Translations under genes and position numbers: made by a program
Part shown: in pieces, positions 49,433 to 58,016 of the stretch
Numbering within the stretch: the first letter of the stretch is position 1
Layout of the letters: the number at the start of each line of letters is the position of its first letter
Notes under the pieces: model-generated
Told to the model about the DNA's origin: nothing
The model's database searches: none
The model's input: the letters and a program-made list of their open reading frames with translations, nothing else
Assembly (NCBI RefSeq): GCF_018129025.1
Contig: NZ_JAAEDI010000001.1
Span: forward strand, 62,001-126,000
DNA from: Neoroseomonas terrae
Lineage (GTDB): Bacteria > Pseudomonadota > Alphaproteobacteria > Acetobacterales > Acetobacteraceae
DNA length: 64,000 nt
Reading direction: 5' to 3'

Positions 49433-50152
49433 ATGAACGCCACGAACCAGACGGAGTTGCTGCGCGTGCTGCCCTATGCCCGCCGTTACGCGCGGGCGCT
49501 GACGGGCGCGCGGAGCAGCGGTGACGAGCTTGTCGCCGCCGCGCTGTCGGAGCCGCTGCCCGATATCGCGCCCCGCCTCGCGCTCTATGCGGCGGTTGCC
49601 CGTGCCGCGCCGGCCAGCGGGCCCGATGGCCTGCAGCGCAATCTTCTCCTGCTCACTGCCCTCGAGGATCTGACGGTCGACGATGCGGCCACGATCCTCG
49701 GCATCGACCGCGAACTGGCGGAACGGGAGTTGGAGGCCGGGCGCCTCGCATTGCGGGCCAGTGCGGCCACCGACATCCTGGTCATCGAGGACGAGCCGGT
49801 GATCGCGCTGGACCTGAAGCGCCTGGTCGAGACCTGCGGACACCGTGTCGTCGGTATCGCGGCGAGCGAGGCGGCGGCGGTGCGCCTCGCCGCGCAGAAG
49901 CGGCCGGGGCTGATCCTTGCCGACATCAATCTCGGCCGCGGCGGGGATGGCAGCAACGCCGTCGCCCGCATCCAGGAGGCGATGACCGTGCCCGTGATCT
50001 TCGTGACCGCGTATCCGGAGCGGCTGCTCACGGCCGAGGGCGTCGAGCCGACCTTCATTATCAGCAAGCCCTTTGAGCCGCTCGCGCTTGCCATCGCGAC
50101 CTATCAGGCGGTGAATGGCGGGCGCGTGCCGGACGTCTCGATCGCTTCGTGA
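49433..50152 (+). CDS. phyR: Response regulator PhyR
   Basis: A 239-aa anti-anti-sigma factor. An N-terminal sigma-like domain (about 1-108: LLRVLPYARRYARALTGARS through LTVDDAATILGIDRELAERE) mimics EcfG and binds NepR. The C-terminal receiver domain (113-235) has acidic pocket E119-D120-E121, phosphoacceptor D164 (ILADINLG), T in FVTAYPERLL and K in ISKPFEPLAL. On phosphorylation it sequesters NepR and frees EcfG. ATG at 49433 is chosen because the longer frame from 49349 overlaps the divergent sigma factor. Confidence 0.94.
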   Translation: MNATNQTELLRVLPYARRYARALTGARSSGDELVAAALSEPLPDIAPRLALYAAVARAAPASGPDGLQRNLLLLTALEDLTVDDAATILGIDRELAERELEAGRLALRASAATDILVIEDEPVIALDLKRLVETCGHRVVGIAASEAAAVRLAAQKRPGLILADINLGRGGDGSNAVARIQEAMTVPVIFVTAYPERLLTAEGVEPTFIISKPFEPLALAIATYQAVNGGRVPDVSIAS

Positions 50153-50163
50153 AGCCGGGGGTG

Positions 50164-50189
50164 GGCAACCGGGACGCCGCCGGCGCGTT
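50164..50189 (+). promoter_or_regulatory. Candidate EcfG promoter upstream of csbD
   Basis: GGCAAC (50164-50169), a 16-bp spacer and CGTT (50186-50189), close to the EcfG consensus GGAAC-N16/17-CGTT with one mismatch in the -35 block. It lies about 50 bp upstream of the CsbD-family gene. A similar box is found before the next stress gene at 50505-50530. Confidence 0.5.
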
Positions 50190-50238
50190 TTTTCCGTCGA
50201 GGCCGCCATTAGCGGCGGCTGTGTGACAGGAGAACGCT

Positions 50239-50439
50239 ATGAACAGCGATCAGTTCGCCGGCAACTGGAAGCAGCTCAAGGGCAAGGCGAAGGAGCAGTG
50301 GGGCAAGCTGACCGATGACGACCTGACGGTCATCGAAGGAAAGCGGGACCAGCTCGTCGGCCGGGTGCAGGAGCGCTACGGGATTGCCAAGGAGAAGGCC
50401 GAGGAAGAGGTGTCCGCCTGGGAGAAGCGCGGCCTCTGA
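50239..50439 (+). CDS. CsbD family stress protein
   Basis: A 66-aa highly charged helical protein, MNSDQFAGNWKQLKGKAKEQ, ending EKAEEEVSAWEKRGL. The NWKQLKGKAKEQWGKLTDDD motif is the CsbD hallmark; CsbD proteins are induced by general stress and their biochemical role is unknown. The ribosome binding site is ACAGGAGAACG. It is next to phyR with a candidate EcfG promoter and is followed by a perfect terminator hairpin. Confidence 0.93.
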   Translation: MNSDQFAGNWKQLKGKAKEQWGKLTDDDLTVIEGKRDQLVGRVQERYGIAKEKAEEEVSAWEKRGL

Positions 50440-50465
50440 TCGCGCGGCTCACTTTGGGCCTTGAG

Positions 50466-50500
50466 AACGCCGCCGGGGTGTCCCCGGCGGCGTTTTCTTT
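50466..50500 (+). terminator. Rho-independent terminator after csbD
   Basis: A perfect 13-bp stem, AACGCCGCCGGGG (50466-50478) with CCCCGGCGGCGTT (50482-50494), a 3-nt loop and a TTTTCTTT tail. It is a strong intrinsic terminator for the csbD transcript. Confidence 0.9.
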
Positions 50501-50504
50501 TCGT

Positions 50505-50530
50505 GCAACCGCCTTTCCGCCGTCGACGTT
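50505..50530 (+). promoter_or_regulatory. Candidate EcfG promoter upstream of the DUF1328 gene
   Basis: GCAAC (50505-50509), a 17-bp spacer and CGTT (50527-50530). The arrangement and spacing fit the EcfG consensus, with GCAAC in place of GGAAC, the same deviation as in the csbD box. It starts 58 bp upstream of the DUF1328 ATG and lies just past the csbD terminator. Confidence 0.5.
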
Positions 50531-50562
50531 GCTATGCCACGACCGCAACGGAGAGGACCCCC

Positions 50563-50727
50563 ATGCTCTACTGGACCTTGATCTTCCTCGTGATCGCCAT
50601 CGTCGCCGGCGTCCTCGGCTTCGGCGGTATCGCCTCCGCTGCGAGCGGCATCGCGAAGGTTCTGTTCGTTATCTTCCTCGTGCTCTTCCTCGTTTCGCTG
50701 ATCGCCGGCAGGGGCTTCGCGGGATAA
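50563..50727 (+). CDS. DUF1328 domain-containing membrane protein
   Basis: A 54-aa two-helix membrane protein, [20 protein letters not shown] then [20 protein letters not shown]. The GFGGIA turn and [19 protein letters not shown] segment are typical of DUF1328/YtjA proteins, small stress-induced inner-membrane proteins of unknown role. ATG at 50563 follows GGAGAGGACCCCC. It is probably in the EcfG regulon, by its promoter box and neighbours. Confidence 0.88.
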   Translation: MLYWTLIFLVIAIVAGVLGFGGIASAASGIAKVLFVIFLVLFLVSLIAGRGFAG

Positions 50728-50735
50728 CGTGGCGC

Positions 50736-50757
50736 CGGCCGGGCCATGGCCCGGCCG
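50736..50757. terminator. Perfect G/C palindrome after the DUF1328 gene
   Basis: A 22-bp perfect palindrome, CGGCCGGGCCATGGCCCGG plus CCG. It is strong enough to form an RNA hairpin with a minimal loop, but has no T-run. It lies 8 bp past the DUF1328 stop and is probably a weak or Rho-assisted terminator. Confidence 0.5.
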
Positions 50758-50887
50758 GGCGACCATCCTGTCGGAAAGGCCGTTCTCCGCCGCGGGTAAA
50801 TACCGGCTGACGGGCGGGAGGGGGTTCCGGCAGAACTGTCGCGGCGCCGGTGGGGCGCCGCGGACCCGCAAGCCTCGGTGGTGTTGC

Positions 50888-52726
50888 ATGTCCGACGTGA
50901 CCGCTGCTGGCGCCACCGGGCGCCCTGGGACCTCCGACCTGCGGGGATTCTGGCGGTGGGTTCGAGCGTGGCTGGTCGCGCCCGACCGCGGGAAGGCGCG
51001 GCTGTTGATCGCCGGCGTCGTGGCCATGACGCTGGCGCAGGTTGCGATCCAGATCCGCTTCAATACCTGGAATCGCGACTTCTTCGATGCGCTGGACAAG
51101 CGCAATCCTGATGCTTTCCAGTACCAGATCATGGTCTTCCTCGTGCTTGCCGCTCTGTCCATGACGGCAGCGGTGTACCAGCTCTACCTCAAGCAGCTTC
51201 TGCAACTCGCCTGGCGGGAATGGCTGACGCGGCGGCTGACCAAGGCCTGGCTGCATGAGAGCCGGCAGTACCAGCTCGAAGCCGGGGCCGCCGAGGCGGA
51301 CAACCCGGATCAGCGCATCGCCGAGGATGTCAGGCTTGCCGCCGACCTGTCCGTCGATTTCGTCGTCGGTCTGCTCGTATCGATTACTATGCTGATCGCC
51401 TTCGTGGGCATCCTGTGGTCGCTGTCGGGACCGCTCGACGTCGTGCTCGGCGGGATGAGCTTCCACATTCCCGGCTACATGGTCTGGGCGGCGGTTCTGT
51501 ATGCGCTGATCGGCTCGGGCCTCACTTGGTGGGTGGGGCGCCCCATGGTCCGCATCCAGGTGCGGCGCACGACCGCCGAGGCCGATTTCCGCTTCGGGCT
51601 CACCCGCGCGCGCGAGAGCAGCGAAAGCATCGCCCTGATCCGCGGGGAGGCCGACGAGCGCCGTGGCATCGACCGGCTATTCGGCGAGGTTCGCGGCGTC
51701 TGGCGCGAACTCATGCGCAGCCAGCGCAATCTGATGTGGCTGACCAGCGCCTATGGCACGCTGGCAATGATCTTCCCGACCGTCGTGGCCTCCCCGGCCT
51801 ATTTCGCGGGGGCAATGTCGCTAGGCGTGCTGATGCAGGTCGGCGCCGCCTTCGCGCAGGTGCAGGCGGCACTGAACTGGTTCGTCGACCGGTTCCCCAG
51901 CATCGCCGAATGGCGCAGCGCGACGTCCCGCCTGGTCGCCTTCCAGGACGCCCTGGACGATCTGGAAGCCCTGGCGGCCGATCCGGAACAGACGACGATC
52001 TCCATGGAGGAGACGAAGGAGGGCGAGCCGGAGAGGCTGGAGCTCGACCAGCTCGAGATCGCCCTGGCCGACGGCACCACGGTCATTGCCGGTGCTTCCG
52101 CCACGATCGAACCGGGCGAGCGCGTGCTGATCAAGGGTGAGTCCGGATCCGGCAAATCCACGCTGTTCCGTGCCATCGGCGGGCTCTGGCCCTGGGGCGG
52201 TGGGCGCATCATCACTCCGCCGCGCGAAGCCATGGCCTTCCTGCCGCAGCGGCCCTACGTGCCGCTCGGCACGCTCAGCGGCACGCTGACCTATCCGTCC
52301 TCGGCGGAATCCTTCGACAAGGACAAGCAGGTCGATGTGCTGGAGCGCGTCGGTCTCGGGCATCTGACAGACCAGTTGGAGGACGACCAGCGCTGGGACC
52401 GCGTGCTGTCCCTCGGCGAACAGCAGCGGCTCGCCATGGCGCGGCTGCTGCTGCAGGAACCGCGCTGGATCTTCCTCGACGAGGCGACGGCCGCGCTCGA
52501 CGAGGAGAACCAGGATCTGATGATGACGATGCTGATCGACTCCCTGCCCGACTCCGCGATCGTGTCGATCGGCCACCGGCCGGGGTTGGACGCCTTCCAC
52601 ACGCGGACGTTGATGCTGGAAAAGCGGGAGGGTGGCGCCGGCTTCCGCCGTGCGGCGCCTAGGGTGGTCAGCGAGCGGACGAGGCGGCGTCGGGAGCGGT
52701 TCCTGCACCGGCGGATGCCGGTGTAG
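50888..52726 (+). CDS. SbmA/BacA-like ABC transporter (fused permease-ATPase, ABCD-type)
   Basis: A 612-aa half-transporter. An N-terminal ABC_membrane_2 domain of about six helices (around 35-330, with FNTWNRDFFDALDKRN and NPDQRIAEDVRL, both signatures of the SbmA/ABCD family) is fused to an ATPase domain. Walker A is GESGSGKST near 418-426, the signature is SLGEQQRLAMARLL, and Walker B IFLDEATAALD. Family members import peptide antibiotics or acyl-CoA/vitamin B12-like compounds. ATG at 50888 is chosen, since the upstream frame includes the palindrome. No binding protein is adjacent. Confidence 0.9.
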   Translation: MSDVTAAGATGRPGTSDLRGFWRWVRAWLVAPDRGKARLLIAGVVAMTLAQVAIQIRFNTWNRDFFDALDKRNPDAFQYQIMVFLVLAALSMTAAVYQLYLKQLLQLAWREWLTRRLTKAWLHESRQYQLEAGAAEADNPDQRIAEDVRLAADLSVDFVVGLLVSITMLIAFVGILWSLSGPLDVVLGGMSFHIPGYMVWAAVLYALIGSGLTWWVGRPMVRIQVRRTTAEADFRFGLTRARESSESIALIRGEADERRGIDRLFGEVRGVWRELMRSQRNLMWLTSAYGTLAMIFPTVVASPAYFAGAMSLGVLMQVGAAFAQVQAALNWFVDRFPSIAEWRSATSRLVAFQDALDDLEALAADPEQTTISMEETKEGEPERLELDQLEIALADGTTVIAGASATIEPGERVLIKGESGSGKSTLFRAIGGLWPWGGGRIITPPREAMAFLPQRPYVPLGTLSGTLTYPSSAESFDKDKQVDVLERVGLGHLTDQLEDDQRWDRVLSLGEQQRLAMARLLLQEPRWIFLDEATAALDEENQDLMMTMLIDSLPDSAIVSIGHRPGLDAFHTRTLMLEKREGGAGFRRAAPRVVSERTRRRRERFLHRRMPV

Positions 52727-52746
52727 CGGGCGGTCGGGCGCGGGCG

Positions 52747-53988
52747 TTACCGCGCCGCCAGCAGCATCCGGTTCACACGTTCCATTGCCCCCGCGAGGGC
52801 GGCGAAATCCTTCGCGAAGGCTTCGCGGGAAACGCCGATCCCCGCCAGCTCGTCGCCGATCGCGCCGACGCTCCGCTGCCCATCCACCCGCGCGAGGATC
52901 GCCTGCGCGAGCCGCGGAAGCGGCATCGGCACGGTCAGCCCGTCGAAGGCGACGCGCAGGATACCGTCGGGCGGGATGCTGGTGGCGAGCTTCGTCCCAT
53001 CTAGTTCCCGCAGCACCGGCACCGATTCCGGGTCGTCCCAGGCCGGCAGGGGGGCGGGTTCGCCCGCCCGGACGCAGTAGGCGATGTGGATGCCCATATT
53101 GCCGGTCGTCGCCTCGGCCAGCGCGGCGCGCTGCACCGGGTCGAGGCCCGCCGCGCGCTCGCGCAGACGCGGATCGACCAGAAAGCTGTCCGGGTCGTAG
53201 CGGAAAGGTTCGACAAAGCACCGAAGTTCAAGCCCTGCCGACGCTACCAGCGCGGCCAGGGCCGGCACGGTGAAGGCGACGTCGCGGGGGTTCAGGAGCA
53301 GGTCGTAGAGCCCGGCATCGCCGCCCTTCACATGGTCGGTGATCCAGGTGTTGCGGCGCAGCCAATTGGTTTCGGGCATCTGGCGCCAGAGCCGCTTGGC
53401 GATCTCGACCCGCTCGGCCGGCGGGCGGTTGGGCGGGGCGATCAGCCGCAGCGCGTCCTGCACCATGTAGACGCCGGTGCGTCCGTGCGGTGCGTAGACC
53501 ATCAGCCCGATGCCACCCCCAGGCGCGAGCACGGAGACCAGCGCGCGCAGGCCGGCGGCGGGGTCGGGCAGGTGGTGCAGCACGCCGCAGCAATCGATGT
53601 AGTCGAAGGGGCCGAGCCCGCTGCCCGCGAGGTCGAGGATCGACCCCTCCTCGAACCGGACATTGCCGAGCGAGCGAGCGGCCACCCGCGCGCCGGCGAT
53701 CTTGCGCGCCGCGGCCGACCGGTCGAGCCAGGTGACGACCCCCGGCCGGCCCGCGCTTTCCATCTGCTGCGCGAGCATCACGGTCGCATCACCCGACCCG
53801 CCGCCGGCGACCAGGGCGTTAAGCGGCCGGCCGGCTTGCCGCCTGGCGCCGAAGATCCAGTGGTCGATCTCCCGCAGATGGCTCGGGCTGCCGACGATCA
53901 GGCGCTTCGCTTCGTCGCGCGGGTCCCGCTGGGGATAGGGATAGGCTTCGTACTGGGCGGCCAGGGCAGCGTCGGCGGCGTCGGTCAT
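52747..53988 (-). CDS. Class I SAM-dependent methyltransferase with C-terminal regulatory-like region
   Basis: A 413-aa protein. A Rossmann methyltransferase domain covers roughly 50-200: motif I ALVAGGGSGDATVMLAQQ, LDRSAAARKIAG, motif IV DYIDCCGVLHHLPDPAAG. The additional C-terminal 190 residues are mostly helical. They resemble the region following the methyltransferase domain in proteins with 'methyltransferase regulatory' domains, which may modulate or target the enzyme. Substrate unknown. The start is one of several ATGs (54024, 54006, 53988); none has a clear ribosome binding site. Confidence 0.8.
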   Translation of the reverse strand: MTDAADAALAAQYEAYPYPQRDPRDEAKRLIVGSPSHLREIDHWIFGARRQAGRPLNALVAGGGSGDATVMLAQQMESAGRPGVVTWLDRSAAARKIAGARVAARSLGNVRFEEGSILDLAGSGLGPFDYIDCCGVLHHLPDPAAGLRALVSVLAPGGGIGLMVYAPHGRTGVYMVQDALRLIAPPNRPPAERVEIAKRLWRQMPETNWLRRNTWITDHVKGGDAGLYDLLLNPRDVAFTVPALAALVASAGLELRCFVEPFRYDPDSFLVDPRLRERAAGLDPVQRAALAEATTGNMGIHIAYCVRAGEPAPLPAWDDPESVPVLRELDGTKLATSIPPDGILRVAFDGLTVPMPLPRLAQAILARVDGQRSVGAIGDELAGIGVSREAFAKDFAALAGAMERVNRMLLAAR

Positions 53989-54097
53989 GCGCAGGCTGTA
54001 GACCATTTGCCGGCGCAGCGGCACCGGGACACGATTCCGGGCCGCACGAGGATGCCCGCGGTTGCTCCCGGGAGCCGGGCTTCGTATCTAGAGCCCC

Positions 54098-54616
54098 ATG
54101 CGGAAGCTCCTTCTCGTTACTGGCCTGATGGCCCTGGCTGTCGGTCCCGCCCTGGCTCAGCAGCGCGGCGGCACCGCCACGCCACAGGGGCCTCGACGGC
54201 TGGGCGATTTCCAGTCCTGGACCGCTGCCGTCCACACCGAGGGCGGACAGAAGGTCTGCTATGCCTTCACCCGGGCGACGCGCACCGACCCATCCCGGGA
54301 AAACGTCATCCTGACGGTGACGCACCGGGCCAATGGGCGCGATCAGGTGGCGCTGTCCGCCGGCTACGCCTATCCGCGGAACGCCGCGGTGACGGTCACG
54401 GTCGGTCAGCGGGAGCTTGCCTTCTATACCGGCGGCAATTCCGCCTTTGCGAGGGACGGACGGGCGGCGGTGACGGCCTTTCGCGGCGGCGCCGCCGCGA
54501 CGGCCCGCGGCCCGCGCACGGGGGGCCGGGGGAACGCCACCGACACCTTCAGCCTGTCCGGCTTCACCGCCGCCTATGACGCGATCAGCGAGGAATGCCC
54601 GGCGGGGCGGCGATGA
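54098..54616 (+). CDS. Invasion associated locus B (IalB) family protein
   Basis: A 172-aa periplasmic protein. A signal peptide ([20 protein letters not shown]) precedes the IalB pattern: [37 protein letters not shown], and a final region with one cysteine (C166). Named for Bartonella, this family is widespread in alphaproteobacteria, where its role is undefined. Its stop overlaps the rlmN ATG by four bases, a coupling that is unusual for a secreted-protein/rRNA-modification pair but common in this group. Confidence 0.8.
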   Translation: MRKLLLVTGLMALAVGPALAQQRGGTATPQGPRRLGDFQSWTAAVHTEGGQKVCYAFTRATRTDPSRENVILTVTHRANGRDQVALSAGYAYPRNAAVTVTVGQRELAFYTGGNSAFARDGRAAVTAFRGGAAATARGPRTGGRGNATDTFSLSGFTAAYDAISEECPAGRR

Positions 54617-55794
54617 CCACGGCCCCCGCCACGGACGGGCTGGCCGAGGCGGAACGGGCACGCATCCTCGCCAAGTCCGCCATTTTCGCCCCGCCGCCCG
54701 CCACCCTGCCGGATGGCCGCCGCGACCTGGTCGGCCTGTCGCGTGAGGAACTCGCCGAGGAAATGCTGGCGATCGGCGAGAAGCCGTTCCGTGCAAAACA
54801 GCTCTGGCACTGGATCTACCACCAGGGCGAGACTGATTTCGCCCTGATGACGACGATCGCGAAGCCGATGCAGGCGAAGCTCGCCGAGCGCTTCGTGATC
54901 GGCCGGCCGGAGGTCGCGACGCAGCAGGACAGCGCCGACACCACGCGCAAATGGGTTTTCGCCTTCCGCGACGCCCAGCGGGTCGAGACGGTCTACATTC
55001 CCTCGGTCGATGAGGATCGCGGCGCGGTCTGCATCAGCACGCAGGTGGGGTGCACCCTGTCCTGCAAATTCTGCCACACCGGCACGCAGAAGCTGGTGCG
55101 CAACCTCGGCGCGGCCGAGATCGTCGGCCAGTTCATGGCGGCGCGCGATTCCTACGGCGAATGGCCATCCCCCAAGGACGGCACGGCGCGGCACCTGTCG
55201 AACATCGTCGTCATGGGCATGGGCGAGCCGCTCTACAATTACGAGAACGTCGCCAAGGCGCTGAAGATCGTGATGGACCACGAGGGCATCGGGCTTTCGC
55301 GGCGCCGCATCACGCTCTCCACCTCCGGCGTCGTACCGATGATGGATCGATGCGGGGCGGAACTCGGCGTTGGGCTCGCGGTGTCCCTGCACGCCGTGAC
55401 GAACGAGCTACGCGACGAGATCGTGCCGCTGAACCGGAAGTATCCGATCGAGGAGCTGATGGCGGCCTGCCGTCGCTATCCCGGCGCTTCCAATGCGCGG
55501 CGCATCACCTTCGAATACGTCATGCTGCGCGGCGTGAACGACAGCGAGGCCGAGGCGCGCGAGCTGATCCGCCTGCTGCGCGGCCTGCCGGCCAAGGTGA
55601 ACCTGATCCCGTTCAACCCGTGGCCGGGCAGCGCCTACAAGACCTCGACCTCCGAGGCGATCCAGCGCTTCGCCGCCATCCTGAACGATGCAGGCTACGC
55701 CAGCCCCATCCGGCGCCCGCGCGGGCGGGACATCCTCGCGGCCTGCGGTCAGCTCAAGACGGAAAGCGAGCGGAAGCGGGCCTCGGCGGCCTAA
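54613..55794 (+). CDS. rlmN: 23S rRNA / tRNA adenine C2-methyltransferase RlmN
   Basis: A 393-aa radical SAM enzyme that methylates A2503 of 23S rRNA and A37 of some tRNAs. The cluster motif C147-x3-C151-x2-C154 lies in [13 protein letters not shown]. The [12 protein letters not shown] motif, the SAM-binding [18 protein letters not shown] and the C-terminal cysteine in ILAACGQLK are all present. ATG at 54613 overlaps the ialB stop. Length and motifs are complete. Confidence 0.96.
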   Translation: MTTAPATDGLAEAERARILAKSAIFAPPPATLPDGRRDLVGLSREELAEEMLAIGEKPFRAKQLWHWIYHQGETDFALMTTIAKPMQAKLAERFVIGRPEVATQQDSADTTRKWVFAFRDAQRVETVYIPSVDEDRGAVCISTQVGCTLSCKFCHTGTQKLVRNLGAAEIVGQFMAARDSYGEWPSPKDGTARHLSNIVVMGMGEPLYNYENVAKALKIVMDHEGIGLSRRRITLSTSGVVPMMDRCGAELGVGLAVSLHAVTNELRDEIVPLNRKYPIEELMAACRRYPGASNARRITFEYVMLRGVNDSEAEARELIRLLRGLPAKVNLIPFNPWPGSAYKTSTSEAIQRFAAILNDAGYASPIRRPRGRDILAACGQLKTESERKRASAA

Positions 55795-56456
55795 GACCCG
55801 GTTTCACCGCTGCTGCGCGCCACGAATACCGCATGCTGCGCGTCGTAGGCGCGCTGGTAGGCAGGGCGGGCCAGCCCGCGGGCGATGTAGGCCGGCAGGT
55901 TCGGATAGGTCTCAAGGATGCCGGACCGTTCCAGCCGGCGCAGCACCGTCACCATCAGCAGGTCCCCGGCGCTGAAGGCACCATCGAGCCAGTCGGCGTC
56001 GCCCAGGCGATCCGACAGGCGTCGCACCCGGTTGTGGATGCGGTCTTCGAGAATGGGCCGCCGCTCCTCGAACCAGGTCCTGTCGCGCTCCGTGAAGCCG
56101 GCGACCTCGCGTTCGAGGATTGGCGGCTCGATCGTGTTGAGCGCGCAGAACATCCAGCCGATCGCGCGCGCCCGGGCGTCCGGGTCGTTCGGCAGGAGGC
56201 CCGCCCGCTGCTCGGCGATCCGCAGCACGATCGCCCCGGATTCGAACAGGGCAAGGTCGCCTTCCTCGTAGGTCGGGATCTGACCGAAGGGCTGGAGCGC
56301 TAGATGCGCCGGCTCCTTCATGGTTTCGAACGACACCAGCCGGACGTCATAAGGCTGGCCTACCTCCTCGAAAGCCCAGCGGACGCGCATGTCGCGGGCG
56401 AAGCCGCGGCCGCGGTCGGGCGAGTTCCTGAATGCGGTGATGACGGGGAGGGACAT
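55791..56456 (-). CDS. Glutathione S-transferase family protein
   Basis: A 221-aa GST. The thioredoxin-like N-terminal domain (about 1-80: [20 protein letters not shown], then [20 protein letters not shown] with the P-x-x and ES-x-I glutathione pocket) is followed by an all-helical domain (90-215). The cysteine/serine that starts alpha 1 in other classes is not obvious. It converges on rlmN, and the stops overlap by four bases. Confidence 0.9.
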   Translation of the reverse strand: MSLPVITAFRNSPDRGRGFARDMRVRWAFEEVGQPYDVRLVSFETMKEPAHLALQPFGQIPTYEEGDLALFESGAIVLRIAEQRAGLLPNDPDARARAIGWMFCALNTIEPPILEREVAGFTERDRTWFEERRPILEDRIHNRVRRLSDRLGDADWLDGAFSAGDLLMVTVLRRLERSGILETYPNLPAYIARGLARPAYQRAYDAQHAVFVARSSGETGS

Positions 56457-56515
56457 GGTCTGCCTCCTGGTTTACGGAGCGGGTCGGAGAGGGATGCTGC
56501 CCTGCTCGTTACTTT

Positions 56516-56730
56516 GGCGGCGGTGCCGCCAAGGCCGAAAGGCCTTTGCAAACCTCAACCTGGCGCCGTGCACGCCCGTCAGAATGCTCGTCGAGGTCCG
56601 CTTCCGCGCCCGAACTGCGCTGTGGGAGACGGCAGGCCTGCCGTTGTGCCCTGCGCCAACAGATTGCGGTCCAGGATGCCCAGCATCCTGGCGGGGAGAG
56701 CCCGAGAGGGGCGGCGCCCCTCTCGGTCCC
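56516..56730. repeat. Intergenic palindromic repeat element (second copy of the 1315 unit)
   Basis: AAGGCCGAAAGGCCTTT (56531-56547) followed by GCAAACCTCAACCTGGCGCC (56548-56567) matches the repeat unit at 1315-1352 with few mismatches. Two further hairpins follow: CCAGGATGC/GCATCCTGG (56671-56691) and CCGAGAGGGGCGGCGCCCC up to TCTCGG (56702-56726). The last resembles the hairpin at 1517-1535. No inverted partner unit is present here. The 285-bp gap between the GST and the rhodanese gene is otherwise empty. Confidence 0.65.
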
Positions 56731-56741
56731 GCATCCCCTGA

Positions 56742-57119
56742 CTACTTCTCCACTTCGCCGCCGGCTTCCAGCCAGTTCTTGAACCCGCCGAGGTTCCGGA
56801 CCTTCTTGTACCCCATCTCCTTCAGCGTCTTGAGCACCAGGGCCGACCGGCCGCCGGAGGCGCAATAGGCAACGACGGTCTTGTTCGGGTCGAAGGCCTT
56901 GTCGTGGGATGCGGCGGTGGTGTCGGCGCGGAACTCGACCAGGCCGCGCGGGACGGCGACGGCGCCCGGCACCTTGCCGGAGGCGGCGACCTCGGCCGGT
57001 TCGCGCACATCGAGGAACAGCACGTCAGGGCGGCCGACCAGTCCCTTCGCCTCCTCGGCGGAAATGCGCGGCACGGCGGCCTCGGCGGCGGCGAGCATCT
57101 GCTGGACGGTAAGCGGCAT
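56742..57119 (-). CDS. Rhodanese-like domain protein
   Basis: A 125-aa single-domain rhodanese (sulfurtransferase fold). The N-terminal ISAEEAKGL, then VLFLDVREPAEVAASGKVPG (CH2A-like), and the active-site loop VVAYCASGGRSAL with the nucleophilic cysteine C86 are all present. It ends NLGGFKNWLEAGG, the family's C-terminal motif. Likely role is sulfur transfer or thiosulfate/persulfide handling in the cytoplasm; no partner is encoded next to it. Confidence 0.92.
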   Translation of the reverse strand: MPLTVQQMLAAAEAAVPRISAEEAKGLVGRPDVLFLDVREPAEVAASGKVPGAVAVPRGLVEFRADTTAASHDKAFDPNKTVVAYCASGGRSALVLKTLKEMGYKKVRNLGGFKNWLEAGGEVEK

Positions 57120-57148
57120 GGGCGATCCTCCTCGGTTGGTCAGACAGC

Positions 57149-57541
57149 CTAGCCCCATCCCGACAGAGAGGCGACCAGGCAGGCGGCGGCCCCGAGGGCG
57201 ATGGCGGCGAAGGTGGCCGACATGCCGACGACGCGGAAGCGGATGTCCTCGACCTGCCGCGTGATGCCCCAGGCGTGGATGACGCGGCCGACGAGCAGCA
57301 GCGCGCCGATTGCGTTCACCGCCCAGCCGGGCGTGCCGCTGGCCTCGGCCAGCGCCAGCAGCAGCAGGGCGAAGGGGGCATATTCGGTGAAGTTCGCCTG
57401 GGCGCGCACGGCGCGTTCGAGGGCCGGATGACCGCCCGTGCCGATTTCGACATCCATCGCGTGGCGCATCGGCACGATGCGCATGGACAGCCAAAGCAGC
57501 AGCGGCGCATGCAGCGCGGCCCAGAGCGCGGTCGCCTGCAT
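57149..57541 (-). CDS. MAPEG family membrane protein
   Basis: A 130-aa four-helix membrane protein (helices near 3-22, 49-72, 74-96, 107-127). The MAPEG signature is LERAVRAQANFTEYAPFALL with ALEASGTPG-type loop following, and RVIHAWGI. MAPEG proteins include microsomal glutathione transferases and leukotriene synthases; bacterial members are mostly uncharacterised. A close relative lies 500 bp upstream in the same operon. It overlaps the YbaK gene stop by one base. Confidence 0.85.
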   Translation of the reverse strand: MQATALWAALHAPLLLWLSMRIVPMRHAMDVEIGTGGHPALERAVRAQANFTEYAPFALLLLALAEASGTPGWAVNAIGALLLVGRVIHAWGITRQVEDIRFRVVGMSATFAAIALGAAACLVASLSGWG

Positions 57542-58014
57542 CAGCCGTCTTCCTTTACATCTGCCGCCGTCGCGCGGGTCAGGCGCAGCAGCTCGGCGGG
57601 GGAGGAGCGGAACACATGCATGGGCGAGCCGGCCGCCGCCCATACGGCATCGAGCGCCAGCAGGTCCTGGTCGAGCAGCAGGATCGGTGGTGAGAGATGG
57701 CCGACCGGAGACACGCCGCCGATGGCGAAGCCCGTGGTGTCCCGCACCCAGGACCCGTCGGCGCGCTTCACCGGCTGGCCGATAGCGGCGGCGACCTTGG
57801 CCATGTCGACGCGGTTGGCGCCGGAGGCGATCACGAGCACGGCCCGCGGCCCGGCGCGGAAGACGATGGATTTCGCGATCTGCGCGACGTCGCAGCCGAC
57901 CGCGGCGGCGGCGTCCGCGGCGCTGCACGTGCCTTCGGGGAAGGCCGTGATGGTGTCGGGGTGGCCGGCGGCGGTGAGGGCGGCGCGGACGCGATCGACG
58001 GAGGACCCGCTCAC
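57541..58014 (-). CDS. YbaK/aminoacyl-tRNA deacylase family protein
   Basis: A 157-aa protein starting with GTG at 58014 (VSGSSVDRVRAALTAAG). The trans-editing fold shows as IAKSIVFRAGPRAVLVIASG (with the conserved K) and GFAIGGVSPVGH, the substrate loop. Members hydrolyse mischarged tRNAs (Cys-tRNA-Pro, Ala-tRNA-Pro). It is embedded between two MAPEG genes with near-zero spacing, an arrangement that has no obvious biochemical logic and may be simple operon packing. Confidence 0.87.
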   Translation of the reverse strand: MSGSSVDRVRAALTAAGHPDTITAFPEGTCSAADAAAAVGCDVAQIAKSIVFRAGPRAVLVIASGANRVDMAKVAAAIGQPVKRADGSWVRDTTGFAIGGVSPVGHLSPPILLLDQDLLALDAVWAAAGSPMHVFRSSPAELLRLTRATAADVKEDG

Positions 58015-58016
58015 GG

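Noticed and set aside
53086..54579. 497-aa plus-strand frame over the methyltransferase and ialB
   Set aside because: Antisense/shifted shadow of two supported genes, no recognisable domain.
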